61,174 nt of DNA from Candidatus Margulisiibacteriota bacterium (GCA_041650635.1 JBAZKV010000009.1:1-61174), one strand, 5' to 3'. Shown: positions 7,253 through 16,618, numbered from the stretch's first letter. Made by a program: numbers and translations. The notes: generated by a model from the letters alone, not told the origin.

Positions 7253-8662
7253 ATGACAGCAGGAATAATAGATATTGTTGCCCACAACAACAAGCCCCAC
7301 ATGCTCCTTAGCGGGACAGGCTATCGCCCGTTAGGAGAGATCCTCGATGTGAGGAACAAGGTGTTTTACGGTTTGCCGAGAAATGCTCTGCCTTTCGAAA
7401 CAACGGATTCGAGAGATCTCCTAACGATCTCTGCTGATGCCGGAAGGTTTTACCAGAGGATATCGGGTCCGGATGGCCCCTTTTTGGGCCAGGAGGGAAT
7501 AACGGCCCATTTTTGGGGGATAGGTTATGCCGGCGCCCACAGGCATTTTTGGGAGCTATTGGCCGCAAAAGATCGGTCCCTTGGAGCCGATCATCTTTCG
7601 AGGACATCTATTATAGCGGGAGATTTTTCTCGGGAGGTTCTAAGCACCGACCTTGAAAGGAACCCTTTTGCACTGCAAGTGCTTTTTGATGCGGCAAAGC
7701 GGCTGCCTTTTGCATCAGAAAGCGCCGACTATATTAGATTCAACGAACTCTACGACGACCTTCCGGGTTCCGAATTCATTGTCAAAATGGGCCGGCATTA
7801 TTATATGCTCATGGGCCGCCTATTGCTTGATCCTGAATATCCTATAGAGACGCTGTATGGAACTCCTGTTGGTCCGCATGAGTTCATTATTAAGCGATGG
7901 CCGAAAGGTCTCGAAGGCTTAATTGACCTGGACCCGTCCTTTCTTAATGCAATAACTCATCAAGCTGCTCCCGCAAAGATAGGCAGCATCGGCGAACATC
8001 CGGCTTTTGAATTCATCCGCGATGCATATAAAGACTGGGAAGAGATCGCGTTCCCCCTGAATTGGGGAGCGAAAATTAATCTTGAAGAAGCGCTTCGCAT
8101 CTTGAAGCCGGGAGGCTGTATTGACTTCTTTGACTACGGATTCTTCGACCCGCAGTTCATAATCGACTATCGGTCAAGCATAGTGAGAACGATAACGGGA
8201 CAGCCTACGGTTCTGGTGAATTATCCGTTCCTGTTTTGTGATCTGGACGAAAACTGCTTTGTTGTTACTGCGGAGCCCCAGGCGCACTATCTTAGCAGGA
8301 ATTACGGCTTAAGGTTCTTGTCTAACGTATTTTTGAAAGAGAACGAGGAAGCCGTAAAGGCCATGCTGCCAAAACTTGATGAGCTTGAAGGTTATCCCCA
8401 TATAAGCGGCCTGGCGCAGGAGCTCTGCGGCAGCGCCCAGGATACCGGCAGCAGAGAAGAAAAGCTGCATTCACATGTAATAGGCATTCTGAGCTCTCTA
8501 GCCAAAGACAGATACTGGCTTTCAAGCCAAGACATTGTATCGGCCCTCTGTGCCGCGGGCTTTTGTCTGCCGGCAGCCCAAAAGGCGGCCCACAACATCG
8601 CTTTTGCTTCTTACAGTGTGCCGGATGGAGGGCTTTATCACATTTTTATAGAAAAAAGATAA
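7253..8662 (+). CDS. Possible MidA-like SAM-dependent methyltransferase
   Basis: 469 residues, not a protein I recognise with certainty. Two features resemble the MidA/DUF185 (Methyltransf_28) group: FNELYDDLPG at 163-172, like the family's N-E-L-L-D-A-L-P, and EALRILKPGGCIDFFDYG at about 279-296, like the late Rossmann strand with its D-Y-G. The N-terminal glycine-rich SAM loop is not obvious; GIGYAGAHRHFWELL at 89-103 is a candidate. MidA proteins methylate an arginine of complex I subunits, but no complex I genes are here, so the target is unknown. No clear Shine-Dalgarno precedes ATG 7253. It sits with the next gene between gpmI and the porin. Confidence 0.4.
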   Translation: MTAGIIDIVAHNNKPHMLLSGTGYRPLGEILDVRNKVFYGLPRNALPFETTDSRDLLTISADAGRFYQRISGPDGPFLGQEGITAHFWGIGYAGAHRHFWELLAAKDRSLGADHLSRTSIIAGDFSREVLSTDLERNPFALQVLFDAAKRLPFASESADYIRFNELYDDLPGSEFIVKMGRHYYMLMGRLLLDPEYPIETLYGTPVGPHEFIIKRWPKGLEGLIDLDPSFLNAITHQAAPAKIGSIGEHPAFEFIRDAYKDWEEIAFPLNWGAKINLEEALRILKPGGCIDFFDYGFFDPQFIIDYRSSIVRTITGQPTVLVNYPFLFCDLDENCFVVTAEPQAHYLSRNYGLRFLSNVFLKENEEAVKAMLPKLDELEGYPHISGLAQELCGSAQDTGSREEKLHSHVIGILSSLAKDRYWLSSQDIVSALCAAGFCLPAAQKAAHNIAFASYSVPDGGLYHIFIEKR

Positions 8663-8739
8663 AGAGCCTTTTATGTTTGAAATCCGGCAAATAAATCACC
8701 GATGTATCCCTGTAACAATCTTATCAGAGGAGAAACATA

Positions 8740-10158
8740 ATGCCGTTCCAATCCGGGCTTGATCATGTGCGGCTGGCCAGAGGCTTTTTCCCCAACCCGG
8801 ACAGTTACAGGGCTGCGCGGCCTTACCTTGAAAGGATGATGAGAGATAGCCACTGGGAAAGGATCAGTGCGGTAGCTCAGGCCAGAGATGCCCTGGCCCG
8901 GGGAGAGTTCGGACCCGCTCCCTCAGTGCAAACCATGGGGAACCACTATCACGGTCCGGATTCCTGGAGCATGAAAGGCTTCCGGGTGTTCCCGGCCGCT
9001 TCAGCTTTTATATCCAAGCTGAACGGCGAGGTTGTAACAGGAAAGGTCGACCACTATACGATGAATGGCACGAGAGAATTCCAGTATGCCTGCCGGGCTT
9101 TTTCTCTCCCATGCACCTGCGGATTCGAGATCAGGGCGTGGATAAGAGAACCCCTGGTGATCAACGGCCAGGACCTTTCGGGTGGGATAATAAATGCTCC
9201 CGGATTTCCCGGGATGGTGTACAACGTTTTCCACGGAGAAACAAGAACAGCCGTTCCTTTTCTTATGGAGGCAGCCCACGCAAAACTGGAAAGATATGAG
9301 AGGACAACGGAGCTCATAAACAGTGCCTTTGTGCCAAAAGGAGCCGGCCCGCTTAATTTTGAAAGGATAAGAGAAAGCGCGTCTTTGCGTTCCAATGTCC
9401 TTGACAAGCATGTGCTTGGGGAAGCCTTTGATGTTCTGTATGATGCGTTCGGTCCCCGGGCCTCTTTTGACGGTAGGATAGACAGGATGCTGAGCTTTGT
9501 CGAGGATGTATCGGATAGGCCCATAGACAGGAAAAAGCTGGACAAGCCCAGGAGCATTGCTGATGACCGGGACAGGGAATATGCGGTCTTTTCAACGGTC
9601 ATTGATATTATGCGCGCCAATCTGCTTTCTTCCGGAGCTTTAGGGTTCATAATGCCCTCAATAGAAGAATGCCCGCCCTTGGAGGCTCTGGCAGGGATAA
9701 AGGAGAACAGCCTGCTTACATATGCGATACTGCTTAAATCTGCAGGGGGAGGGGAAGACCCGTATTTTGAGCCTTTTCTGGAAATTCTGTTTGATGAATA
9801 CGGTTTTGACGCGGCATCCTGGATGCCCAACAGGAACCCCGCTGAAGAGTCGGACATGGTAAGGGTAACGGTGTCTGCCAGAGAAAGGCTGCCGATAAGC
9901 GGAATGGATGTGAACAAATACCTCCAAAACTGGGTCGAAGCAGCATCTTCGGACCCGGTCCTTATCAGGAATACTTTTATACTTGTTGGTCACGAAGCCG
10001 CAATTAGGAGCGGTCTTCCCGGATTAACTTCCGAAAAATCCGCGGGAATGCCTTTTGGAGAAAGAAGCGAGATATATTATAGGATAGGGATCATGAGTGA
10101 CCCTGCCACAGGACTCATTAGCCCGGAGAATTACGAAAGAGCCCGTATGCTGGACTGA
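8740..10158 (+). CDS. PHP-like metal-dependent hydrolase candidate
   Basis: 472 residues, function unknown. The N-terminal 170 residues carry a pattern like the PHP phosphoesterase fold: H69-x-H71 (GNHYHG), D104-H105 in VDHYTMNGTREF (compare T-D-H-D-T in PHP proteins), E130 in CGFEI (compare G-V-E-I), and H165 in NVFHG. The C-terminal 300 residues are mostly helical and unrecognised. ATG 8740 has a good ribosome site, AGAGGAGA, nine bases upstream. It follows the MidA-like gene in the same direction and the two may be cotranscribed. The first histidine pair is in an N-H-Y-H context instead of D-L-H-x-H, so it would be a divergent PHP. Confidence 0.45.
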   Translation: MPFQSGLDHVRLARGFFPNPDSYRAARPYLERMMRDSHWERISAVAQARDALARGEFGPAPSVQTMGNHYHGPDSWSMKGFRVFPAASAFISKLNGEVVTGKVDHYTMNGTREFQYACRAFSLPCTCGFEIRAWIREPLVINGQDLSGGIINAPGFPGMVYNVFHGETRTAVPFLMEAAHAKLERYERTTELINSAFVPKGAGPLNFERIRESASLRSNVLDKHVLGEAFDVLYDAFGPRASFDGRIDRMLSFVEDVSDRPIDRKKLDKPRSIADDRDREYAVFSTVIDIMRANLLSSGALGFIMPSIEECPPLEALAGIKENSLLTYAILLKSAGGGEDPYFEPFLEILFDEYGFDAASWMPNRNPAEESDMVRVTVSARERLPISGMDVNKYLQNWVEAASSDPVLIRNTFILVGHEAAIRSGLPGLTSEKSAGMPFGERSEIYYRIGIMSDPATGLISPENYERARMLD

Positions 10159-10163
10159 AAGGC

Positions 10164-11345
10164 CTAGAATTTCCAGGTCACGCCAAGCATTTGAGTTTTG
10201 TTGAATACCCCGCCCAAATAGGCGTAATCGGCTATAAGATTTCCAAGGCCGATAGATGCCCCCGCCGTCTTATTGCCGTCAAAAAGGCCGGCTCTTAAGG
10301 CAAGACCCCTAACCGGTCGGAACTCGGCACCATAGTGAAGCGTCTGCTTTTCCCCGGCCGCAGCGCTTTGCGAAAAGATGTTCTGAACATCAGCAGCCAG
10401 TGTCAATTCCTCTATAGGATCTATAGCTATCCCCCCATTGACCAACATGGGATATCTGGTTCGTACCCCGTTCTGCCAGTTGATGTCCGTAGTAAGGATC
10501 TCTTTTACCGCAAGGCCCACCGCTACATTGGGAAGAGGTTTTGCAATCGCTCCAAGATCAATGCCGGCGCCAAACCCTTTCACTCCTGTGCTCAGCACCT
10601 TAAGATCATAAAGATTGACGCTTCCTCCTACCGCGACCCTTTCTTCCCAGGCAGAAGCCAGGGACAGCATATACCAGTTGCGCTGTTCGTCCAGTGGGAA
10701 ATTGGTGTCGTTTAGCCAGGTTATGCCTCCGGCAAACTGGGCCTTGTTCCTCGGAGAATAGTCTGAATATCCCCATCTGTTGTCCCAGTAGGTGGTCCGT
10801 TGCGGAGCAAAGTTAAAAGTAAGGTTTTGTATCGGGCCGAACAGGCTGGTCTTTTTCTGCGCTCCAGGTTTGGGAACGGCCGTTTTAATAGGATTTCTTG
10901 AGTGGTCGGTACTGTCCCCGCCGGCTTTTACCTGTGAGGCCATGGAATCCTGGCGGCTTGTCTTGGGCACATCCCTTCCCCAGTTCTTTTTTAGGATGCC
11001 CTGGTCTCCCAGATACTGCGCTGTATCAATGGCCATAGCCGACAAAAACCCCACTCCGAAGATCCAATCAAAAGGAGAGTTCATTTCGGCTTCGTAGCAG
11101 AACTTGGCAGCGGCCATGTTATCGCCCATTATCTGGTTGCGGTTGGTTAGGCGGGTGGAGCCGGTCACATCGACCCCCGGATTAAGAGCAAAGCCCGCAG
11201 GGTTCCAGTAAGCCGCGTTGGCGTCATCGGCTATTGCGGTAAAAGCCCCTCCCATTCCCATAGGCCTGGTCCCGTAATAAGCAAAAGAAGATGCGGACAG
11301 TGCCAGCATGAGCCCCAGACATAAAAGAACGGCTTTTAACCTCAT
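10164..11345 (-). CDS. PorV/UPF0164-type outer-membrane protein
   Basis: 393 residues from ATG 11345, which has GGAGAG upstream and begins a clear signal peptide (MRLKAVLLCLGLMLALSASSFA, cut after A). Just after it comes the family signature GTRPMGMGGAFTAIADDANAAYWNPAGFA, typical of PorV/UPF0164 and FadL-like barrels. The C-terminus ends in alternating strands and a final Phe (MLGVTWKF), as outer-membrane barrels do. A linker around residues 125-175 is rich in K, S, Q and P. The frame is open further upstream, but the signal peptide fixes the start. It is transcribed divergently from typA, with only 33 bases between start codons. It could be a type IX secretion PorV or a general barrel. Confidence 0.75.
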   Translation of the reverse strand: MRLKAVLLCLGLMLALSASSFAYYGTRPMGMGGAFTAIADDANAAYWNPAGFALNPGVDVTGSTRLTNRNQIMGDNMAAAKFCYEAEMNSPFDWIFGVGFLSAMAIDTAQYLGDQGILKKNWGRDVPKTSRQDSMASQVKAGGDSTDHSRNPIKTAVPKPGAQKKTSLFGPIQNLTFNFAPQRTTYWDNRWGYSDYSPRNKAQFAGGITWLNDTNFPLDEQRNWYMLSLASAWEERVAVGGSVNLYDLKVLSTGVKGFGAGIDLGAIAKPLPNVAVGLAVKEILTTDINWQNGVRTRYPMLVNGGIAIDPIEELTLAADVQNIFSQSAAAGEKQTLHYGAEFRPVRGLALRAGLFDGNKTAGASIGLGNLIADYAYLGGVFNKTQMLGVTWKF

Positions 11346-11362
11346 TTTTGGCTCTCCTCTCC

Positions 11363-11371
11363 TGATATAAT
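11363..11371 (+). promoter_or_regulatory. typA extended -10 box, predicted leaderless
   Basis: TGATATAAT, i.e. TGN-TATAAT (hexamer 11366-11371). The expected +1 is about 11378, one base before the typA ATG at 11379. There is no Shine-Dalgarno on this side; the GGAGAG-like sequence here belongs to the minus-strand porin gene. Confidence 0.65.
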
Positions 11372-11378
11372 AAAATAT

Positions 11379-13181
11379 ATGACAAGAATAATCAATATAG
11401 CAATAATTGCGCATGTTGACCATGGGAAAACCACCCTTACCGATCACATCCTTCGCCAGGGCGGAGCTTTTTCCGAAAGGGAAGAAGTTCCGGAGTTGGT
11501 CATGGACAGCAATGACCTTGAGAGGGAAAGAGGCATAACCATCTTTTCCAAGAACTGCTCTATCAGATACAAAGACCACAAGATAAACATTGTGGACACA
11601 CCGGGACATGCTGACTTTGGCTCCGAGGTCGAACGAGTACTTAAAATGGTGGACAGCGTGCTTTTGCTGGTAGATGCAAAAGAAGGCCCGATGCCACAGA
11701 CCAAATTCGTCCTTTCAAAATCGCTTAAGCTCGGATTAAAGCCGATAGTTGTCATAAACAAGATAGACAAAAAAGGTCAGAGGGCAAATAAGGTCATGGA
11801 CATGATCTTTGATCTGTTCGTCAAGCTCGACGCAACTGATGAGCAGCTCGATTTTCCGGTGGTGTATACGATCTCGAAGCTGGGCGTGGCCAAGTATGGT
11901 CTGGAAGATGACAATAAAGACCTTACGCCCCTGTTCGAGACCATTCTAAAGCACATAAAACCTTATCCGGACAAAAGCCAAAGCCCCCTCCAGCTCCAGG
12001 TGGCCAATCTTTCCTATAACGAGTACCTTGGCAGGGTCGCCATAGGCAGGATAAGCAGCGGCAAACTTGAAAAAGCCGCGAACATAGCCGTCAGCAGAAG
12101 GAACGGCTCTCTTGAGAATGCGAAAATAACCAAGATCTCCGTCTTTGAGGGATTGCACGAAGTTGAGGTGGAAAGCGCGGAATGCGGGGATATTGTTGCG
12201 GTTGCCGGTATCCCGGAAATAACCATTGGGGAAACCATCTGCAATATCGAGGACCCAAGGCCTCTTCCTCTGCTGCAAATAGACGAGCCCACCCTTACCA
12301 TGGAGTTTTTGGTCAATGATTCTCCCTTTTCGGGAAAAGAAGGCAAATATGTCACGACCAGACACCTAAAGGAAAGGCTGGAGAGGGAGCTTCAGACAAA
12401 TGTCGGACTTAAGGTAGAAGATATCGGAGGAGCCGACGGCTTTAAGGTGTCCGGAAGGGGAGAGCTGCACCTTTCCATCCTTCTGGAGCAGATGAGGAGA
12501 GAAGGCTATGAGATAGCGGTTTCCCAGCCGGAAGTCATCTTTAAGACTGTTCACGGCGAAAAAATGGAGCCTATAGAGCAGGCGGTCATAAGCGTTCCCG
12601 AAGAATTTGCGGGGGTTGTAATAGAAAAGCTCGGGAAGAGAAAAGGCGAAATGCAGGACATGAACGTCAGGAATTCGGTGACGACCATGACCTATCTTGT
12701 CCCAACAAGGGGACTGCTGGGGTTCAGGGCCGAATTTATTATGGATACAAAAGGAGAGGGGATACTGAACCACGCCTTTTTTCGGTACGAACGATTTAAG
12801 GGAGAGATATCCCGCAGGCAGAATGGGGTCCTGATATCCGGAGAGAACGGGCGTTCCGTTGCCTATGCCCTGGACAACCTGCAGGACAGAGGAAGGCTTT
12901 TTATCGGAGCCGGGGTAAATGTATACGAAGGAATGATAATCGGGGAGAACTCGAGGTCTCAGGACATGTCGGTAAATCCCTGCAAAGAAAAGAAACTGAC
13001 CAATATGAGAGCGGCGGGTTCCGACGATCTTGTAAAACTGACCCCTCCGATCAAACTGACGCTGGAGCAGGCGCTGGAATTTATCAACAATGATGAGCTG
13101 GTGGAGATAACCCCGGCAAGCATCAGGCTTAGGAAAAAACTTCTGAAAGAGAACGAAAGAAAAAGAGGCAAGAAGGATTAA
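11379..13181 (+). CDS. typA: Translational GTPase TypA/BipA
   Basis: 600 residues. TypA is a ribosome-binding GTPase of the EF-G family involved in stress, cold growth and 50S assembly. G motifs: AHVDHGKTTL (G1), the RGITI region (G2), DTPGHADFG (G3), NKIDKKGQ (G4). Later come domain II, the EF-G-like domains III and V, and the TypA-specific C-terminal region (LLGFRAEFIMDTKGEG; RSQDMSVNPCKEKKLTNMR). Full family length. The initiation region is predicted to be leaderless. The stop overlaps the convergent pckG stop by four bases. Confidence 0.96.
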   Translation: MTRIINIAIIAHVDHGKTTLTDHILRQGGAFSEREEVPELVMDSNDLERERGITIFSKNCSIRYKDHKINIVDTPGHADFGSEVERVLKMVDSVLLLVDAKEGPMPQTKFVLSKSLKLGLKPIVVINKIDKKGQRANKVMDMIFDLFVKLDATDEQLDFPVVYTISKLGVAKYGLEDDNKDLTPLFETILKHIKPYPDKSQSPLQLQVANLSYNEYLGRVAIGRISSGKLEKAANIAVSRRNGSLENAKITKISVFEGLHEVEVESAECGDIVAVAGIPEITIGETICNIEDPRPLPLLQIDEPTLTMEFLVNDSPFSGKEGKYVTTRHLKERLERELQTNVGLKVEDIGGADGFKVSGRGELHLSILLEQMRREGYEIAVSQPEVIFKTVHGEKMEPIEQAVISVPEEFAGVVIEKLGKRKGEMQDMNVRNSVTTMTYLVPTRGLLGFRAEFIMDTKGEGILNHAFFRYERFKGEISRRQNGVLISGENGRSVAYALDNLQDRGRLFIGAGVNVYEGMIIGENSRSQDMSVNPCKEKKLTNMRAAGSDDLVKLTPPIKLTLEQALEFINNDELVEITPASIRLRKKLLKENERKRGKKD

Positions 13182-14953
13182 GCTTTGGCAAGCCTCTTTT
13201 TGAGCCCCTCGTGTTCTCTCCACAATTCTTTAGGCAGGCCTCTTCCAAACGATCTGAGGAATTCCTTCTGGCTTTCCAACTCGACAGCCCATTCGCTCTT
13301 GTCTATGGAAAGAAGCTTTTTCATCTTTTCCAGCGAAATATCCAGTCCGGTAAGGTCAATATCTTCTGGGTCCGGGAGATAACCTATAGGAGATTCCACT
13401 GCTTTTACTTTTTGTCTGCACCTGTCGATTATCCACTCAAGCACCCGCAGATTTTCGCCGAAACCGGGCCACATAAAATCGCCGTTCTCATCCTGTCTGA
13501 ACCAGTTCACATGGAAGATCTTGGGGCTGGATACCATTTTCTTTCCCATTTTCAGCCAGTGGGAAAAATATTTGTCCATGTTGTATCCGCAAAACGGAAG
13601 CATAGCCATGGGGTCGCGCCTTACCTCCCCCTGCTTGCCGTACTGTGCCGCTGTGCGCTCTGATGCCATGGTCGCCCCAACATAAACACCGTGCTGCCAG
13701 TGAAAGGCCTCATACACAAGCGGCGCTACCCGGGCCCTTCTTCCCCCGAACACTATGGCAGAGATCGGGACCCCGTGATGCTGCTCAAGCCGGTTGGTTA
13801 TGGACGGACACTGGCTTGCCGGCACCGTGAATCTTGCGTTAGGATGAGCCCCGAACACTTTCTTTCCGTTCCCGTCCGTCATCCCGGGTTTCCAGGTCTT
13901 TCCTTCCCAGTTGATGCCTTCGTCGGGCACCGGAGGGTCCCCGTCCTCCCACCAGACCGTGAGATCCGGCTTAAGAAGAACATTTGTGAAAATAGTATTC
14001 TTCCTTATAGTTGCCATCGCATTGGGATTTGTTTTTGTGTTGGTTCCCGGGGCAACCCCAAAAAATCCGGCTTCCGGGTTCACTGCCCAGAGAGTGCCGT
14101 CGGAATCAATTCTCATCCAGGCTATATCATCTCCCACGGTCCAGATCCTGTACCCTTTGCAGCGCAGTCCCTCGGGAGGAACAAGCATGGCCAGATTGGT
14201 CTTTCCGCAGGCGCTGGGGAAAGCGGCGGCAATATAGGTAATATAACCGTCCGGAGATTCTACTCCCATTATCAGCATATGCTCGGCCATCCAGCCTTCT
14301 TTTTGGGCAAGATAGCTGCCGATCCTAAGAGAGAGACATTTTTTGCCCAGCAAAACATTGCCGCCATAACCTGAGCCAACGCTCCAGATGGTATTGTCCT
14401 GTGGAAAGTGAAGTATCAGCCTGCGGTCGATATTCAGATCGGCCTTGCTGTGAAGACACTTAGTAAAACTCCCTCTGGCGCCGAGTTTCTCGAGCACCTT
14501 CTTGCCTATTCTTGTCATTATCCTCATGTTAAGGACAACATAGATACTGTCTGTTATCTCCACCCCTATCTTGGAAAACTCCGAACCGACCGGACCCATG
14601 CTGAAAGGTATCACATACATGGTACGGCCTTTCATTGAGCCTTTGAATATTTCGGAAGCTTTTTTATAGGCCTTTTTAGGCGCCATCCAGTTATTGTTGG
14701 GGCCGGCCTCGCCTCTGGTTTTTGTGCAGATATAAGTAAGATGTTCTGTCCTGGCCACATCGTTAACTGCCGTCCTGTGATAGACGCAGCCCGGAAGCTT
14801 TTCCTGGTCAAGCATAAGCAGTTCCCCGGTCTTAAAAGCCTCGGCTTCGAGCCGGGCTTTTTCTTCTTCGCCGCCGTCAATCCAGACTATCTTGTCCGGA
14901 GAGCACATGGCAGCCATCTGTTTTATCCAGGCCTGGAGTTTTTTGTGCTTCAT
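13178..14953 (-). CDS. pckG: Phosphoenolpyruvate carboxykinase, GTP-type
   Basis: 591 residues, the usual length. Interconverts oxaloacetate and PEP with GTP/GDP. Signatures: FPSACGKTNLAML (P-loop with the reactive cysteine of the GTP class), WTVGDDIAWM (metal binding), NPEAGFFGVAPGTN and FGGRRARVAPLV. In this genome it links the mdh/fumarase/icd module at 27-31 kb to glycolysis and gluconeogenesis (gpmI is nearby). GTP-PEPCK in a bacterium is less common than the ATP form but widespread in anaerobes. A small hairpin of the dispersed palindrome type lies just upstream (14963-14977). Confidence 0.96.
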   Translation of the reverse strand: MKHKKLQAWIKQMAAMCSPDKIVWIDGGEEEKARLEAEAFKTGELLMLDQEKLPGCVYHRTAVNDVARTEHLTYICTKTRGEAGPNNNWMAPKKAYKKASEIFKGSMKGRTMYVIPFSMGPVGSEFSKIGVEITDSIYVVLNMRIMTRIGKKVLEKLGARGSFTKCLHSKADLNIDRRLILHFPQDNTIWSVGSGYGGNVLLGKKCLSLRIGSYLAQKEGWMAEHMLIMGVESPDGYITYIAAAFPSACGKTNLAMLVPPEGLRCKGYRIWTVGDDIAWMRIDSDGTLWAVNPEAGFFGVAPGTNTKTNPNAMATIRKNTIFTNVLLKPDLTVWWEDGDPPVPDEGINWEGKTWKPGMTDGNGKKVFGAHPNARFTVPASQCPSITNRLEQHHGVPISAIVFGGRRARVAPLVYEAFHWQHGVYVGATMASERTAAQYGKQGEVRRDPMAMLPFCGYNMDKYFSHWLKMGKKMVSSPKIFHVNWFRQDENGDFMWPGFGENLRVLEWIIDRCRQKVKAVESPIGYLPDPEDIDLTGLDISLEKMKKLLSIDKSEWAVELESQKEFLRSFGRGLPKELWREHEGLKKRLAKA

Positions 14954-14962
14954 ATGATAACG

Positions 14963-14990
14963 GGCGCACTCTTGCGCACCTATAACTACA
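14963..14990. repeat. Small palindrome between pckG and the NIL ferredoxin (probable family B relic)
   Basis: GCGCA/TGCGC stem (14964-14968 / 14973-14977) with loop CTCT, followed by CTACA reached across a short extra TATAA. On the minus strand it begins TTGTAG, and that TAG is the stop codon of the NIL ferredoxin gene. It resembles the TGTAG-ended elements at 3905 and 24388, but less perfectly. Confidence 0.45.
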
Positions 14991-15396
14991 ATATTACCTC
15001 AAACGCCCTTACGGGACAAGGCTTGACGCAGAGTTCGCAGGAGATGCATTTTTCCTTGTCAAAGGACACTTTCATCATGACGCGGTCAATTGTTATGGCG
15101 CCGGCCGGGCATATGGTCACACAGGCGCCGCAATGCGTGCACCTGTTCTCCTCCCACCTTATCTCTGTCTTGAGCGGTTTTACGCTTACGCCGTTCTCTT
15201 TTAAGAAAGCCAGCCCTTTGTTGATAAGGTCCTGTTTCCCGGAAACTTCAAGGGTCATGAGGCCTTCTTCTTCCGGCGTGATATCAGCATCAAGTATATT
15301 AAAGACCAGATCAAAATCCTTTATAAGCCTGTATACTATCGGCTTGTTGACCTGTTCCCGCGGAAAGGTCAGCACTATTCTTTTTGTCAAATCCAT
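14986..15396 (-). CDS. NIL-domain ferredoxin of the homocysteine synthesis pair
   Basis: 136 residues: an N-terminal NIL domain of about 75 residues (ACT-like, also found in MetN) and two [4Fe-4S] motifs (CTHCGACVTICPAGA and CISCELCVKPCPVRA). It immediately follows the HcyBio gene, ending one base apart. The same pair in Methanosarcina (MA1821/MA1822) is known to be needed for making homocysteine from aspartate semialdehyde and sulfide. This protein presumably delivers electrons or holds sulfur on a cluster. The pairing makes the assignment firm; the precise chemistry is still inferred from that system. Confidence 0.85.
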   Translation of the reverse strand: MDLTKRIVLTFPREQVNKPIVYRLIKDFDLVFNILDADITPEEEGLMTLEVSGKQDLINKGLAFLKENGVSVKPLKTEIRWEENRCTHCGACVTICPAGAITIDRVMMKVSFDKEKCISCELCVKPCPVRAFEVIL

Positions 15397-15397
15397 T

Positions 15398-16618
15398 TTA
15401 TTTGTCCCCGTTCCTAAAAGGCCTCTCGTTGAGGGCCTTGAATTTTATTCCGGAGCTTTCTCCCGGAAGGGGCTCTACCGGTTTGCCAAGGGTGAACCGT
15501 CCTTTTTGTATCCAGGATTTGAGTATTTGGGAGATCTCGGCCGCTTTGGAATAACTTGATAAGGAGGCAGCGGCTATTTCTCTGCCTCGCACTTTTATCT
15601 TCCCGCTTTTAAGCTCGGCATAAGACACCTCTCCGATGACATCAGGCTTTGCGGCCGGGTATACTTCAGAATAATCCACCACGGGGGCAAGAATCTCGCT
15701 GTCCTTGACCGCAGCCCACCTTAAGATGTCCTCATCAAGCACCGGGATGGGGACGCCTATTCCAACATACATGGAAACCCCGTAGCCAAGAAAACTGGCG
15801 CCTTTTATCCAATCGGCGCTCATCTGTTTCAGATCGCCTATCAGGGAAAGAGTGCCACCGCCCCTTTTTGGCACGCCTTTTTCGGTCCTGGGAGGGCAGG
15901 GGCTGTGCTGTGTACCGTTCCAGGCCACATAGCCCGTGCCTCCGCCTAAAAATATCCTGGTCCCGATCCCTATGGTCCTAAAATATGGATCCTTGAGCAG
16001 AGGGCTTAATTGTCCCGCGCTACAGTAATTGGCATTGGCAAGATTAGGCCTCAGGACGCCCATATAAGTGTATATGGTCCTGTCCGAAAGGTTCACCCCA
16101 ACATTGTAGTTCTGATAAGCGTTCCTGGGATTGAACAGGAAAGCCTCGTTAAGGTCTTTTATGTTGAGCAGGGTGGAAACCTTTTTTCTGGGGTAGCAGT
16201 CCGTGCCATAGCCGGATGCTTCGAACTTAATGTCTTTTCCCCTGAGCAGGTCCTCTATAACATGTCCTCCGCCGTATTTGAACTCCCCCGGGTAGACTTT
16301 GTTAGCAGGGTCGTCCTCCGGGATCTCGGTGGCGCCAAGATATAGGTCTACCGCGGCAAGCCCTGCATAGGCGCTGACGCCGTTAAGTGTGGCCTTATGT
16401 ATCTTGATCTTAGGTTTTGTATGGCCCACATTCAAAAATACGCCGGAAGAGCACATCGGGCCGAAGGTCGCCGTTGTTACCACATCCACTTTTTGAGCGG
16501 CCTTTTCCGCGCCCTCTTTTTCAACAAGATCGATCAGTTCATCCGCCGAGACCACTACAGCCTGGCCTTTTTTTATCTTTTCGTTTATTTCCTCGTATGT
16601 TCTCAGCTGTTTTGCCAC
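15398..16618 (-). CDS. Homocysteine biosynthesis protein (HcyBio/DUF39)
   Basis: 406 residues. It matches the HcyBio (DUF39) family by FGPMCSSGVFLN (Cys56), the KVYPGEFKYGGGHV stretch, GYGTDCYP (Cys141), NPRNAYQNYNVGVN, and GTRIFLGGGTGYVAWNGTQH. The Methanosarcina homologue MA1821 works with a NIL ferredoxin to make homocysteine directly from aspartate semialdehyde and sulfide, bypassing acylated homoserine. The start is GTG 16618 with GGAGG eight bases upstream. No CBS domains follow, unlike some archaeal members. It suggests that this organism assimilates sulfide straight into methionine precursors. Confidence 0.88.
   Translation of the reverse strand: MAKQLRTYEEINEKIKKGQAVVVSADELIDLVEKEGAEKAAQKVDVVTTATFGPMCSSGVFLNVGHTKPKIKIHKATLNGVSAYAGLAAVDLYLGATEIPEDDPANKVYPGEFKYGGGHVIEDLLRGKDIKFEASGYGTDCYPRKKVSTLLNIKDLNEAFLFNPRNAYQNYNVGVNLSDRTIYTYMGVLRPNLANANYCSAGQLSPLLKDPYFRTIGIGTRIFLGGGTGYVAWNGTQHSPCPPRTEKGVPKRGGGTLSLIGDLKQMSADWIKGASFLGYGVSMYVGIGVPIPVLDEDILRWAAVKDSEILAPVVDYSEVYPAAKPDVIGEVSYAELKSGKIKVRGREIAAASLSSYSKAAEISQILKSWIQKGRFTLGKPVEPLPGESSGIKFKALNERPFRNGDK

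Noticed and set aside
9054..9917. Antisense 287-residue frame over the PHP-like gene
   Set aside because: Serine-rich shadow composition and no ribosome site; the plus-strand gene has a good start and motif set.
12366..13223. Antisense 285-residue frame over typA
   Set aside because: A shadow of the TypA coding pattern; typA itself is unmistakable in full.
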